Source: Chloroflexota bacterium
GTDB lineage: Bacteria > Chloroflexota > Limnocylindria > Limnocylindrales > CSP1-4
Assembly: GCA_004297395.1 (NCBI GenBank)
Contig: SCUO01000047.1
Location: 1-56,574 of the forward strand
DNA length: 56,574 bases
Reading direction: 5' to 3'
Numbering within the stretch: position 1 is the stretch's first letter; the number at the start of each line of letters is the position of its first letter. Below are positions 42,259 to 51,070 of the stretch, piece by piece. Below the pieces are notes generated by a model that worked only from the letters and a program-made list of their open reading frames with translations, was not told the DNA's origin and did not search any database. A program made the position numbers and the translations under genes.

Positions 42259-42761
42259 ATCAGAACCGTCGTCTCTATCGTTGCCGCAATGACCGGCGCA
42301 TCGCCGGCGTCGCCTCGGGCGTGGCCGAGTTCTTCGACCTCGATCCGACCGTCGTGCGGGTCGTCTGGTTCCTGTCGATCTTCTTCGGCGGGCTGGGGAT
42401 CTTCGTGTACATCGTCATGGCCCTCATCGTCCCGCTCGAACCGCTGACCGAGTTCGTGCCGGCCGCGATGGCCGGTGCGGCCACGGACATTCCGGGTGTT
42501 GAGTCAACGTCCGACGGAGCCGGAGCGGGCGTCGCCTACGCGCCTGGGATCGCCCCCGCGGGCCACCGTCACGCACCGCGCCAGCCCGGCCGCTGGTCGC
42601 TGTTCTTCGGCTACGCCCTGGTCCTGCTCGGCGGCGTCGCGCTCGTGGATGCCGTGCTCCCGGCATGGGATTCGTGGCGCTACCTGTGGCCGACGTTCAT
42701 CATCGGCATCGGCGCATTCCTGGTCTTCGGCGCCCTCCGAAAGGAGCCAACCGAGCCTTGA
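42255..42761 (+). CDS. PspC-domain membrane protein
   Basis: The 168-residue protein begins MNQNRRLYRCRNDRRIAGVASGVAEFFDLDPTVVRVVWFL, a canonical PspC domain, with a membrane helix VWFLSIFFGGLGIFVYIVMALIVPLE. After a linker come two more membrane helices (RWSLFFGYALVLLGGVALVDAV and YLWPTFIIGIGAFLVFG) of the LiaF/DUF5668 kind. GGAGG six bases before the GTG at 42255 fixes the start; the ATG at 42249 abuts the Shine-Dalgarno. Both ends overlap neighbours by 4 bp. PspC proteins relay envelope stress, so it likely modulates the kinase encoded next. Confidence 0.92.
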   Translation: MNQNRRLYRCRNDRRIAGVASGVAEFFDLDPTVVRVVWFLSIFFGGLGIFVYIVMALIVPLEPLTEFVPAAMAGAATDIPGVESTSDGAGAGVAYAPGIAPAGHRHAPRQPGRWSLFFGYALVLLGGVALVDAVLPAWDSWRYLWPTFIIGIGAFLVFGALRKEPTEP

Positions 42762-44230
42762 TCGCCGCCGCGGTCCTCATCGTCGGACTGCTCCTGATCC
42801 TGGCCGGGCTGGGATCAGCCCTGATCCCCGGTCGTGCGACGTTCGCCCGGCCGGGGGTCGACCGTTCCCCCGGCGACGGGGCGGATGCCGGCGACGACGC
42901 GGATGGGGGCGGCGGGCCGTTCGCCTTCGCCCGGCGATCGGCCAACCCGGTCCGGGCGTTCCTGCTGTCACCGATCCATCCCGCGACGTGGTACGCCACG
43001 GGCGCGATCGCCCTCGGGCCATGCACGGCGCTCCTCGCCTTCGGGATGGTCGTGGGGCTGATCTCCTCCGGCCTGACGGTCCTGCTGGCGGGGGTCGGCA
43101 TCCTCCTCGTCGCCTTCGGCATCGAGGCGGCCCGGATGGCGGCCCGAGTGGAACGCTGGCGGGCCTTCGCCGGCGAGCCGACCCGCCCCCTCGCCCATCC
43201 GTACCGGCCGCTCCGCGGCGGCTTCGTCGCCGTCCTTCGGGCGGAGTTTCTCGACGAGGCTCGCTGGCGCGACGTCCTGTACGTCGGCATCAACCTGCCG
43301 CTGGCGCTCATCGAGTTCACCGTCGTTGCCATGATGTGGCTGCTCACGCTCTACCTCGTGACGATGCCGGCCTGGTATGACGCTGTCGCCGGCACGAGCC
43401 TGCCGCTGGGCCTCGGGCCGCTCTCCAGCCACGATCCCGGCGCGGTCGCCCTGCGCACGGCCCTCGGGGCGGGACTGCTGCCGGTGACCGCATCGGTGTC
43501 GCAGCTCGTCGCCGGGCTGCATCGCGGCGTTGCGACGTCGCTCCTGTGCACGTCAGAGAGCCGCGAGCTGCGGCGCCAGGTCGAGGCCCTGCGGGTCAGC
43601 CGCTCGGCGGTCCTCGAGACCGAGGCGTCCGAGCTCCACCGGATCGAGCGCGATCTCCACGACGGCGCCCAGCAGCGGCTGGTCATGCTGACGATCGACC
43701 TGGGCCTGGCCGGCGAGCGGATCGACGAGGACCCGGCCGCGGCGAAGCAGCTGATCCTCGACGGCCAGGCCCAGGCGCGCGAGGCGCTCGCCGAGATCCG
43801 CGACCTGGTCCGGGGCATCGCGCCGCCGATCCTCGTCGATCGGGGCCTGGTGGCCGCGATCCAGTCGATCGCGGGCCGTGGGCCGGTGCCGACGTCGTTG
43901 ACGAGCAGTCTCGTCGCCGGCGAGCGATTCGCGCCCGCCACCGAGCGGGCGGCGTACTTCGTCGTCACCGAGGCGCTGACGAACGTCTCCAAGCACAGCG
44001 CCGCCTCACGCTGCGAGATCCGGTGCCGCCGCGAGAACGGGCGACTCGTCGTCGAGGTCTGGGACGACGGCGCCGGGGGTGCGCGCCTCGAGCCGAGTGG
44101 TGGCCTGGCTGGTCTCGAGAGTCGTGTCGCGGGGGTGGACGGGTCGTTCTCGGTCACGAGTCCGCCCGGCGGCCCGACCCTTGTCAGGGCCGAGATCCCG
44201 CTGGCCCCTGCTCCGACCCCCTCGGGCTAG
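42758..44230 (+). CDS. NarL/LiaS-type sensor histidine kinase
   Basis: Read from the TTG at 42758 (TTGA overlap with the PspC stop; AAAGGAG upstream) the protein has 490 residues. It has an N-terminal membrane helix, a four-helix sensor region (PIHPATWYATGAIALG to LPLALIEFTVVAMMWLL), a coiled linker, then HisKA_3 with the phosphorylated His301 in RIERDLHDGAQQRLVML, and a HATPase domain with EALTNVSKHSAASRC (N box) and VWDDGAGGA plus GLAGLESRV (G boxes). It phosphorylates a LuxR-type regulator, most likely the convergent gene 44227-44886. Their 3' ends overlap by 4 bp. Confidence 0.93.
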   Translation: MIAAAVLIVGLLLILAGLGSALIPGRATFARPGVDRSPGDGADAGDDADGGGGPFAFARRSANPVRAFLLSPIHPATWYATGAIALGPCTALLAFGMVVGLISSGLTVLLAGVGILLVAFGIEAARMAARVERWRAFAGEPTRPLAHPYRPLRGGFVAVLRAEFLDEARWRDVLYVGINLPLALIEFTVVAMMWLLTLYLVTMPAWYDAVAGTSLPLGLGPLSSHDPGAVALRTALGAGLLPVTASVSQLVAGLHRGVATSLLCTSESRELRRQVEALRVSRSAVLETEASELHRIERDLHDGAQQRLVMLTIDLGLAGERIDEDPAAAKQLILDGQAQAREALAEIRDLVRGIAPPILVDRGLVAAIQSIAGRGPVPTSLTSSLVAGERFAPATERAAYFVVTEALTNVSKHSAASRCEIRCRRENGRLVVEVWDDGAGGARLEPSGGLAGLESRVAGVDGSFSVTSPPGGPTLVRAEIPLAPAPTPSG

Positions 44231-44886
44231 GCGCTGAGGTACGCCAGGACCGCGAGTACCCGGCGGTGATCGTCGGACGAATCCGGCAGCTCGAGCTTCC
44301 CGAAGATGTTGCTGATGTGCTTCTCGGTCGCGCCCTCGGTGATGCTCAGGAGCCTCGCGATCCCGACGTTCGTCCGACCCTCGGCCATCGCCGCGAGGAC
44401 CTCCCGTTCGCGCGGGGTGAGGACCGCAATCGGGTTGTCGGCCCCCTCCCGGACCATGAGCCGGGCAACGACCTCGGGGTCGAGCGCGGTGCCGCCGCGA
44501 GCCACCCGTCGGAGGGCGTCGATGAACTCCCGGACGTCGCCGACGCGGTCCTTGAGGAGATAGCCCACCCCGCCGGCCCGATCTGCCAGGAGCTCGGTCG
44601 CGTACTGGCGCTCGACATACTGGCTGAGCACGAGGACCGGCGTCCCTGGCACCCGGCGGCGGGCCTCGATCGCCGCCCGGAGGCCCTCGTCGCGCTGGCT
44701 CGGCGGCATCCGGACATCCACGACCGAGACATCGGGTCGGTGCGCGACGACCGCCTCGACGAAGGCCTCGCCGTCGCCGACCTTGGCCACCACCGTGCCG
44801 CCCGACTCCTCGATCAGCCGGGCGATCCCCTCGCGGATGAGCGCCGAGTCCTCGGCGATGACAACCCGGAGCGGCTCGATCTCCAC
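44227..44886 (-). CDS. NarL/LuxR family response regulator
   Basis: From the GTG at 44886 the protein has 219 residues: a receiver domain with VVIAEDSALIREGIARL, phospho-acceptor Asp57 in VVDVRMPP, the switch residue Ser in VLVLSQYVE and Lys in YLLKDRVGD; then a LuxR helix-turn-helix, LTPREREVLAAMAEGRTNVGIARLLSI and KHISNIFGKL. The GTG is favoured because the receiver begins there and CATCAT lies six bases upstream as a possible -10. The gene faces the kinase tail-to-tail and is divergent from the cell-wall protein at 45053, a plausible target. Confidence 0.92.
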   Translation of the reverse strand: MEIEPLRVVIAEDSALIREGIARLIEESGGTVVAKVGDGEAFVEAVVAHRPDVSVVDVRMPPSQRDEGLRAAIEARRRVPGTPVLVLSQYVERQYATELLADRAGGVGYLLKDRVGDVREFIDALRRVARGGTALDPEVVARLMVREGADNPIAVLTPREREVLAAMAEGRTNVGIARLLSITEGATEKHISNIFGKLELPDSSDDHRRVLAVLAYLSA

Positions 44887-45052
44887 GTCCAGATGATGCG
44901 CGTCGCAGGGTCCCGGCGCAGCCGATCCGAGCAGCTGAGCCCACGGCGATCCAGCGGGCGCGTCGGCCCCGGACCCCCGACGATCGGCCGCCCGAGGTCC
45001 CCCGAAAGTGGGGGTCGGCGAGCGTCGCGCCCGAGGGTACGGTGGGCTGGTC

Positions 45053-46765
45053 ATGATCGAGACGGGGGTTCGCTTGGCGCGGTCGCCGCGGCTGTTCGGC
45101 CTGCTGCTGACTGTCTGGCTCGGCCTGTCGGCGTTCCCGCTGGTGGCGCCGGTGGCCGCCGACGGCGCCGACCTGGTGCGCTATGCGGGCCCCGATCGCT
45201 ATGCGACCGCAGCGGCCATCTCGGCCGCTTCCTTCCCGCCCGGCGTCTCATCCGCGTACGTTGCGACCGGCACGAATTTCCCGGACGCGCTTGCGGGAGC
45301 AGCCGCGGCCGCGGCCGAGAACGCCCCGACGCTCCTCGTCACGCCCTCGACCATCCCCGACGCGACCGCGGCCGAGCTCCGCCGGCTCCAGCCGGGCCGG
45401 ATCGTCATCCTGGGGGGCCCGACAGTCGTCGGCGAGAACGTCGCCGGCGCCCTGCGCGCCTATACCGGCGGGCCCGTCGTCCGGATCGCTGGCGCTGACC
45501 GCTACGCCACCGCAGCCGCGATCTCGGCAACGACCTTCGCCCCGGGCGTGGCCAAGGCCTACGTCGCCACGGGCGCGACCTTCCCGGACGCGCTTGGTGG
45601 CGCGGCCGCGGCGGGCCGGAACGGGGCACCGGTCCTCCTCGTGGCCCGCGACTGGGTACCGCCCGCCGTCGCCGCGGAGCTGCAGCGCCTGGCTCCGGCC
45701 GAGATCGTCATCCTCGGCGGTACCGGCGCCGTTTCCGCGGCCGTCCAGGACACGCTGCAGGGCTATACCGCCGGGTCCGTCGTTCGGATCGCCGGCACCG
45801 ATCGCTACGACACGTCCCTGGCCATCTCGCGCGCGACCTATGAATCCGCGACGACCGTCTACCTCGCCACCGGCGCGAACTTCCCGGACGCGCTCGCCGG
45901 CGCGCCGCTCCGTGGGCCGCTGCTCCTGACGCCCGGGGAGTACCTCCCGCCAGCCGTCCGGGCCGAGATCGTCAGGCTCGGCGCGGAGCGGATCATCGTT
46001 CTCGGCGCGGCGGGGGCGATCCGCGATTCCACGGCCCACGACGCCGCCGGACTCCCCTATGAGCCGGCTGATGGGCGCTGGATCGGGAACGCCTTCGATG
46101 GCCGGGCCGTCCGCTTCCAGCAGCCCGACCCGGCCGCGTGCACGGCGACGGCCGCGATGTTGATGCTCAACATGGCGGCCTACGCCGCCGCCGCGTACGG
46201 CGCTGCATCCGCGCCCGAGGGATTCGCCTGGACGCCGACCGTGTCGTACGAGGTGCAGGCCGCGATCCTCGCCTGGGAGCGCGAGCACATGACCCAGCCG
46301 GTGGCGGGCACCGCGGGCTCCGACCCGCATGGCTGGCGCAACGCCCTCAACCACTTCGGCTGGGGCTCGATGGAGAGCGGCGTCTACCAGGACCTCGCCT
46401 TCGGCAGCCTCGACGCCGCGATCCGACAGGCCATCGTGAGCGCCGCGACGACCGGCAAGCCGACCGGCCTGCTGATGGGCAACGGCACCCACGCCGTGGT
46501 CCTCCATGGCTGGGATGTGAACGGCGGCGATCCGCGGGCCGGATCGTTCGACTTCGCCGTGAACGGCGTCTACCTGACCGACCCCTGGCAGCCGAACGGC
46601 CACCGCAACTACTACGTCCCCATGGCCGGCCTCGTCGGGGGCTCGCAGTCCGTCCGGTTCGGTCCGTACCTAGAGCTCGACTCGACGGCGGTCGACCCGA
46701 TCGACGGTCGAATCGGGCGCGACGAGTGGTACGGCCAGTACGTCATCGTCGCCGCGGTCCGCTAG
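45053..46765 (+). CDS. Cell-wall-binding repeat 2 protein with C39-like peptidase domain
   Basis: The 570-residue protein has a signal peptide (MIETGVRLARSPRLFGLLLT and on, cut after VAPVAADG), then three cell-wall-binding type 2 units (about 40-130, 140-230, 245-325) each with an R-x-x-G-x-D/P-R-Y-x-T start, an ATGxxFPDAL core and an IVILGG end. They attach the protein to anionic wall polymers. Residues about 340-545 are a C39-like papain-fold domain: Cys363 (DPAACTATAAML), His480 (GNGTHAVVLHGWD) and Asp510 (YLTDPWQPN). It should be a surface hydrolase. TACGGT (45038-45043) precedes the ATG by nine bases. Confidence 0.88.
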   Translation: MIETGVRLARSPRLFGLLLTVWLGLSAFPLVAPVAADGADLVRYAGPDRYATAAAISAASFPPGVSSAYVATGTNFPDALAGAAAAAAENAPTLLVTPSTIPDATAAELRRLQPGRIVILGGPTVVGENVAGALRAYTGGPVVRIAGADRYATAAAISATTFAPGVAKAYVATGATFPDALGGAAAAGRNGAPVLLVARDWVPPAVAAELQRLAPAEIVILGGTGAVSAAVQDTLQGYTAGSVVRIAGTDRYDTSLAISRATYESATTVYLATGANFPDALAGAPLRGPLLLTPGEYLPPAVRAEIVRLGAERIIVLGAAGAIRDSTAHDAAGLPYEPADGRWIGNAFDGRAVRFQQPDPAACTATAAMLMLNMAAYAAAAYGAASAPEGFAWTPTVSYEVQAAILAWEREHMTQPVAGTAGSDPHGWRNALNHFGWGSMESGVYQDLAFGSLDAAIRQAIVSAATTGKPTGLLMGNGTHAVVLHGWDVNGGDPRAGSFDFAVNGVYLTDPWQPNGHRNYYVPMAGLVGGSQSVRFGPYLELDSTAVDPIDGRIGRDEWYGQYVIVAAVR

Positions 46766-46811
46766 GAATCAACGCTGCGCCGCCGCGGCGCGACTGTGGC
46801 AGGCTGGCCCG

Positions 46812-47333
46812 GTGACGAGGATCCTGGCCGGTGACCGACTGGAGCTGCGACCCCTGTCCCCGGCCGCGGCTTCGGCGCTGCTCGTAGATCGCGCGGCTGC
46901 CGCCGCGCTCCTCGGCGCCGCCCTGCCGGCCGACTGGCCGGGGGAGGACCTCCGGGACATCCTGTCGATCCTGGCCACGGCCGATCCATCGCCCGTGGGC
47001 TTCGGTGCCTGGGTCCTCGTCGAGCGAGCCACCGGCGTGGTCGCCGGGGATGCCGGGTTCCTTGGCCCGCCGGGCGACGACGGCGTCGTCGAGATCGGCT
47101 ACAGCGTCCTGCCGGACCGACGCCGGCGCGGCTACGCCACCGAGGCCGTCGGTGCGCTCATCGGCTGGGCGTTCGCGAGCGACGGCGTCCGCGAGGTGAT
47201 CGCCCGGACCGACCCTGGCAACGTCGCCTCGATCCGGGTGTTGGAGGCCAACGGCTTCCGGCCGACCGGCGAGCTCGAGGGCCACCTCACCTGGAGCCTG
47301 ACCCCGCGTCAGTCGCCGCCGCGGACCTCGTAG
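46812..47333 (+). CDS. GNAT family N-acetyltransferase
   Basis: The 173-residue protein opens LAGDRLELRPLSPAAASALL and carries VEIGYSVLPDRRRRGYATEAVGALIGWAF, where RRRRGYAT is the acetyl-CoA-binding loop, and RTDPGNVASIRVLEANGFRPTGEL. It resembles RimJ/RimL-type acetyltransferases. The GTG start is the first in a frame that matches the family from its beginning. The last 25 bases overlap the tail of the convergent ABC permease gene, which is unusual in length for this window. Substrate unknown. Confidence 0.88.
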   Translation: MTRILAGDRLELRPLSPAAASALLVDRAAAAALLGAALPADWPGEDLRDILSILATADPSPVGFGAWVLVERATGVVAGDAGFLGPPGDDGVVEIGYSVLPDRRRRGYATEAVGALIGWAFASDGVREVIARTDPGNVASIRVLEANGFRPTGELEGHLTWSLTPRQSPPRTS

Positions 47334-48049
47334 ACCGCGAGGCGGAGCGAGGCGATGACCGTCGCCGCCACGAGCGCGATCGAGGCGTAGACGACGGCGG
47401 TCGAGCCGACGATCGACTCGATCGCGGCGGGCTCGATCGTCTCGGCGATGCCGCGAACGTACTCGCGGACGCTGAAGACCTGGCTGCCCGGCAGGAGCCC
47501 GGCCAGGATCCCCTCCCAGATGAGCGCATAGCCGAGGCCCACCAGCAGCCCCCGGCTGGTCACGATGCTCAGGGCAACGAAGATTGCGGCGTAGAGGTAC
47601 GACCCGACGAGGACGCCGATCGCGATGGCGAAGACCTGTGCGACGGGGTCCACGCCGGGACGGGCGTTCAGCATCCCGGCCAGGAGCAGCCCGGCGATGA
47701 TCGTCGAGGGCACCAGCATGGCGGCAGTCAGGGTGCCGGCGACGGTGATCTTGGCCAGGACGATCGTCGAGCGCCGGATCGGCTTCGTCAGGAGGTGGAC
47801 GGCGGTCCCGTCCTCGAGCTCGGAGCCCAGGGCAGCGGTCCCGAAGACGAGCGCCACGAGCGGCAGGACCACGCGGATCATGATCCCGTCGAGGATCGCC
47901 CCGATATCGACGGCTCCCGGACGGCCGTTGGCCCGGACGAGCAGCCCGACGAGGATCGGGATGGCCGCGAGCAGGAGCATCAGGAGCGTCCGTCGCCGGC
48001 CGAGCAGGGCCCGGAGCGTGATCGTGGCGATCTCGGAGAAGATCGTCAT
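47309..48049 (-). CDS. ABC transporter permease subunit (ABC-2/NosY-like)
   Basis: The 246-residue protein has about six membrane helices. The N-terminus MTIFSEIATITLRALLGRRRTLLMLLLAAIPILVGLLVR is a coupling helix plus first membrane helix, and FGTAALGSELEDGTAVHLLTKPIRRSTIVLAKIT is the typical cytosolic loop of NosY/ABC-2 exporters. It is the last of four ATGA-linked genes and pairs with the ATPase encoded immediately upstream (48046-49044). Confidence 0.88.
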   Translation of the reverse strand: MTIFSEIATITLRALLGRRRTLLMLLLAAIPILVGLLVRANGRPGAVDIGAILDGIMIRVVLPLVALVFGTAALGSELEDGTAVHLLTKPIRRSTIVLAKITVAGTLTAAMLVPSTIIAGLLLAGMLNARPGVDPVAQVFAIAIGVLVGSYLYAAIFVALSIVTSRGLLVGLGYALIWEGILAGLLPGSQVFSVREYVRGIAETIEPAAIESIVGSTAVVYASIALVAATVIASLRLAVYEVRGGD

Positions 48050-49044
48050 CGGCGGCTCACCAGGTAGGCGAAGACGCTCTCCAGCGAATCGTCGGTCGGG
48101 GCGACCTCGAAGAGCGAGACGCCGGCGCCCCGGGCCACCCGGGCCACGGCCCGGGTGAAGCCGCCGAACTCGGCCACCTGGACGGTCAGCCGGCCGTCGC
48201 GCAGCTCCGTGCCGAAGACCGCGGGCTCGGCCATGAAGGCCGCCGCCAGGCTCCGGTCGTCCGACGAGCGGACGACGAAGGTGTGGGGCCTGTCGGTCAT
48301 GAGCCGCCGGATCTCGCGGAAGTCGCCCGATGCCGCGAGCCGGCCGGCGTGAATGACCAGCACCCCGTCGGCCAGGCGCTCGACCTCTTCCAGGATGTGG
48401 GACGAGAAGAGGATCGATCTGCCGGCCTCGGCCATCGATCGCAGGAGGCCGATCATGTGCAGCCGCTGGCGCGGGTCCATGCCGTTGAACGGCTCGTCGA
48501 GAAGCAGGATCGTTGGCTCGTGGACGAGGGCGCCCGCGATCTTGACCCGCTGGCGCATGCCCTTGGAGTACGTCCCGACCGGCCGATCCGCGGCCCCTTC
48601 GAGGTCGACCGTCGCGATCGCCCGCGCTGCCGCCACCCGCGGGTCCGGCAGGCGCTGGAGCCGGGCAGCCATCTCGACGAAGGCCCGGCCGGAGAGGAAG
48701 GCGTGGACGGCCTCACGCTCCGGGACGAGGCCGACGGTTCGATAGACGGACGGGTTGTGCCAGGCCGGAACGCCCCCGACGAGGACCTTGCCGGCCGACG
48801 GCCGGAGGAGCCCGGCGAGCATGTGCAGGATGGTGGTCTTGCCGGCCCCGTTCGGGCCGAGCAGGCCGGTGATGCCGGGGCCGAGGGCGAAGCTCACGTC
48901 GTTGACCGCCACGACGTTGCCGTACCAGCGCGAGACGCTCTCGAGGACGAGGGCCCCGGCGGGCGAGCCGGGCCCTGAACCGGGCGCGCCGGGCGCGCCG
49001 AGCCCCGAGACGAGCCCCCGGTCGACCGGCGGCGTGGCGGTCAC
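48046..49044 (-). CDS. ABC transporter ATP-binding protein
   Basis: A 332-residue ABC ATPase. A short disordered start precedes LESVSRWYGNVVAVNDVSFALGPG; Walker A is GLLGPNGAGKTTILHM, the signature reads YSKGMRQRVKIAGA in place of LSGGQ, and Walker B is ILLLDEPFNGMD. The C-terminus (about 240-332) is the accessory domain found in multidrug/Nos-type exporters, ending in EVAPTDDSLESVFAYLV. Stop and start overlap by 4 bp with both neighbours. It energises one membrane partner of this cluster. Confidence 0.92.
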   Translation of the reverse strand: MTATPPVDRGLVSGLGAPGAPGSGPGSPAGALVLESVSRWYGNVVAVNDVSFALGPGITGLLGPNGAGKTTILHMLAGLLRPSAGKVLVGGVPAWHNPSVYRTVGLVPEREAVHAFLSGRAFVEMAARLQRLPDPRVAAARAIATVDLEGAADRPVGTYSKGMRQRVKIAGALVHEPTILLLDEPFNGMDPRQRLHMIGLLRSMAEAGRSILFSSHILEEVERLADGVLVIHAGRLAASGDFREIRRLMTDRPHTFVVRSSDDRSLAAAFMAEPAVFGTELRDGRLTVQVAEFGGFTRAVARVARGAGVSLFEVAPTDDSLESVFAYLVSRR

Positions 49045-49967
49045 GTGGCGATCCTCGCGAACCGGCGGAGCGTGATCGCGATCGAGCCGCCGATCCCGAC
49101 GAGGGCCGCCCCGACGAAGGCGATGCCCGGCAGGTCGACGAAGAAGAAGTCGGAATCGAGCCGGGTGTCGAACAGGAAGGCGTTCGTGCCGTCGAGGATC
49201 GAGGTCGGGCTCACGAGGGTCAGCCAGGTCCCGATCGTCGACGAGCCGAGGCCCACGACGATGCCGGCGACGACGTTCGGGATCGTGAACAGGGCGATGA
49301 TCCCGGCGACCGCGTAGGCCCGCCGCGGGGTGAAGGCCGAGACGACCATCGACAGTCCGCCGAGGAGGCCCGCGGCCAGGGCCGACTGGGCGAGCACGGG
49401 CCCGACGGATGGCAGGTCGTCAGCGACCGCCTCCGGGATGTCCGAGGTCAGGAGCACGCGGCCCAGGAACAGGATGACCTGGGGCAGCAGCTCGAGGATG
49501 AGGAGGGCGGCGATGAACCCGCCGATCCGGGCCAGGGCGTAGTCGGAGCGGCGGAGGGCCCGGGCGAAATACAGGGCCAGGACGCCGTGGCGCTGGTCGC
49601 GGCCGAACAGCTCGGGCGCCTGCGCCGCACAGAACAGGATGACGATCGTCGAGATCGTGCCGGCGTAGGTGTCGTAGCGGATCGGGACCTGCTCATCGAA
49701 TTCGCGTCCGGCCCCGAACTGGGCGAAGAGCGTCAGGGCCGCGACGATCCCGACAGCCGGGATCAGGGCCATCACCCCGAGGATGATCGGGGCGATCTTG
49801 GCGCGACCGCCGCGCCCGATCCCGTACGACGACCGGAGGCTGTGGACGAAGAGGGACCGGGCGGCGTGGCCGCGACCGAGGCGCGTGCCCTCGTAGCGAC
49901 GGTAGCCGATGTCGTAGATCGAGCCGGTCGCGCCCGCCGAGGTCGCCGCAGTCACTGGTTCGCTCAT
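49041..49967 (-). CDS. ABC transporter permease subunit
   Basis: The 308-residue protein has a conserved cytosolic start, IYDIGYRRYEGTRLGRGHAARSLFVHSLRSSYGIGRGGRAKI, and six membrane helices. TISTIVILFCAAQAPELFGRDQRHGVLALYFARALRRSDYALARI is the characteristic loop after the second helix. Proteins of this type are often annotated as ABC transporter permease of unknown substrate in Chloroflexota and Actinomycetota. Overlaps both neighbouring ATPase genes by 4 bp, so the four proteins are probably made in fixed proportion. Confidence 0.88.
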   Translation of the reverse strand: MSEPVTAATSAGATGSIYDIGYRRYEGTRLGRGHAARSLFVHSLRSSYGIGRGGRAKIAPIILGVMALIPAVGIVAALTLFAQFGAGREFDEQVPIRYDTYAGTISTIVILFCAAQAPELFGRDQRHGVLALYFARALRRSDYALARIGGFIAALLILELLPQVILFLGRVLLTSDIPEAVADDLPSVGPVLAQSALAAGLLGGLSMVVSAFTPRRAYAVAGIIALFTIPNVVAGIVVGLGSSTIGTWLTLVSPTSILDGTNAFLFDTRLDSDFFFVDLPGIAFVGAALVGIGGSIAITLRRFARIAT

Positions 49968-50950
49968 GACGGGCCCCCGACGGCCGGGTCGACGCCAACC
50001 TGGTCACGGGCGGCAGCGGGCCCGTGGCCGGCCGGGCCGGCAGGGACCGGGGCGGCGTCGCGGAAGAGGTCCTCGAGCCGGTGGCGCCGGCGCTCGATCC
50101 GGACGAGCGGCAGGCCCAGATCGGCGACCGCGTCACGAACGAGGTCGTAGGGCCGCCCATCGGCCACGTCGACGAGCACGGCCCGGCCATCGAGGGCGAT
50201 CGACAGCCCGTCGGCGGCGAGCCGCTCGGCGAGCGTCTCGCTGCCCTCGTCGACCTCGACCGCCAGGGTGCCCGTGTGCTCGATGAACTCGCCGAGGGGC
50301 GCCGAACGGAGGAGCTTGCCGCCCTCGATGGCAACGAGGTGGCTGCCGACCCGCTCGATTTCGCCGAGGAGGTGGGTCGCGACGATGACCGCGATCCCGA
50401 ACTCGGCCCCGATCCGGTGGATGAGCTCGAGCATCTCGTCGCGGCCGGTCGGGTCGAGGCCGTTGGTGGGCTCGTCGAGGAGCAGCAGGACGGGATCGTG
50501 GACGAGCGCCTGGGCCAGCTTGACCCGCTGCTTCATGCCGGTCGAGTAGCCGCCGATCGCCCGGTAGCGCTCCTCGTACAGCCCCACGTGCCGGAGGACC
50601 TCGGCCGTCCGCTCCCGGGCCGCCGTCCGGGGCAGGCCCGAGATGAGGGCCATGTGCGAGACGAAATCCGTCGCCGACGCGTCCGGCGGCAGGCAGTCGT
50701 GCTCGGGCATGTAGCCCACCCGCTGGCGGATGTCCGTGCCCCGCGTCCGGACGTCGAGATCGAGAACGGTGGCCTCACCCGATGTCGCCCCGATGAGCCC
50801 GAGCAGGATCTTGAGGAGCGTGCTCTTGCCGGCACCGTTTGAGCCGACGAGCCCCACGATCCCGGGTTCGATGTCGACGGTCAGGCCATCGAGGGCGGTG
50901 ATGGAGCTGCCGTAGCGCTTCGTCAGGTTCCGGATCGAGATCAGGGCCAC
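49964..50950 (-). CDS. ABC transporter ATP-binding protein, first gene of a four-gene cluster
   Basis: From the GTG at 50950 the protein has 328 residues (MALISIRNLTKRYGSSITAL). Walker A is GLVGSNGAGKSTLLKI, the signature YSTGMKQRVKLAQA, Walker B LLLLDEPTNGLDP and the switch His ATHLLGEIERV. TACCCT lies six bases before the GTG, so the whole four-gene transcript should be leaderless. The last 30 residues are Pro/Ala-rich and overlap the next start by 4 bp. Cargo unknown; relatives act in multidrug or lantibiotic export. Confidence 0.92.
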   Translation of the reverse strand: MALISIRNLTKRYGSSITALDGLTVDIEPGIVGLVGSNGAGKSTLLKILLGLIGATSGEATVLDLDVRTRGTDIRQRVGYMPEHDCLPPDASATDFVSHMALISGLPRTAARERTAEVLRHVGLYEERYRAIGGYSTGMKQRVKLAQALVHDPVLLLLDEPTNGLDPTGRDEMLELIHRIGAEFGIAVIVATHLLGEIERVGSHLVAIEGGKLLRSAPLGEFIEHTGTLAVEVDEGSETLAERLAADGLSIALDGRAVLVDVADGRPYDLVRDAVADLGLPLVRIERRRHRLEDLFRDAAPVPAGPAGHGPAAARDQVGVDPAVGGPS

Positions 50951-50956
50951 GCCCAC

Positions 50957-50962
50957 AGGGTA
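50957..50962 (-). promoter_or_regulatory. Predicted -10 box (TACCCT) of the four-gene ABC operon
   Basis: TACCCT-GTGGGC-GTG on the minus strand: the box ends six bases before the start codon at 50950, with no ribosome-binding site visible. Confidence 0.5.
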
Positions 50963-51070
50963 CCCGGACGCGCGGCAGCCGATGCAGATCCGGATGGCCC
51001 GTCGCGCCCGGCCCAAGTCGACGGGGTGGTGGCGCGGATGGCCGCGGGCCGAGTCTGCGAGAATCTGGCC

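Noticed and set aside
43546..45498. Long plus-strand frame across the kinase and regulator genes
   Set aside because: Composition is shadow-like, and both overlapped genes have unmistakable catalytic motifs.
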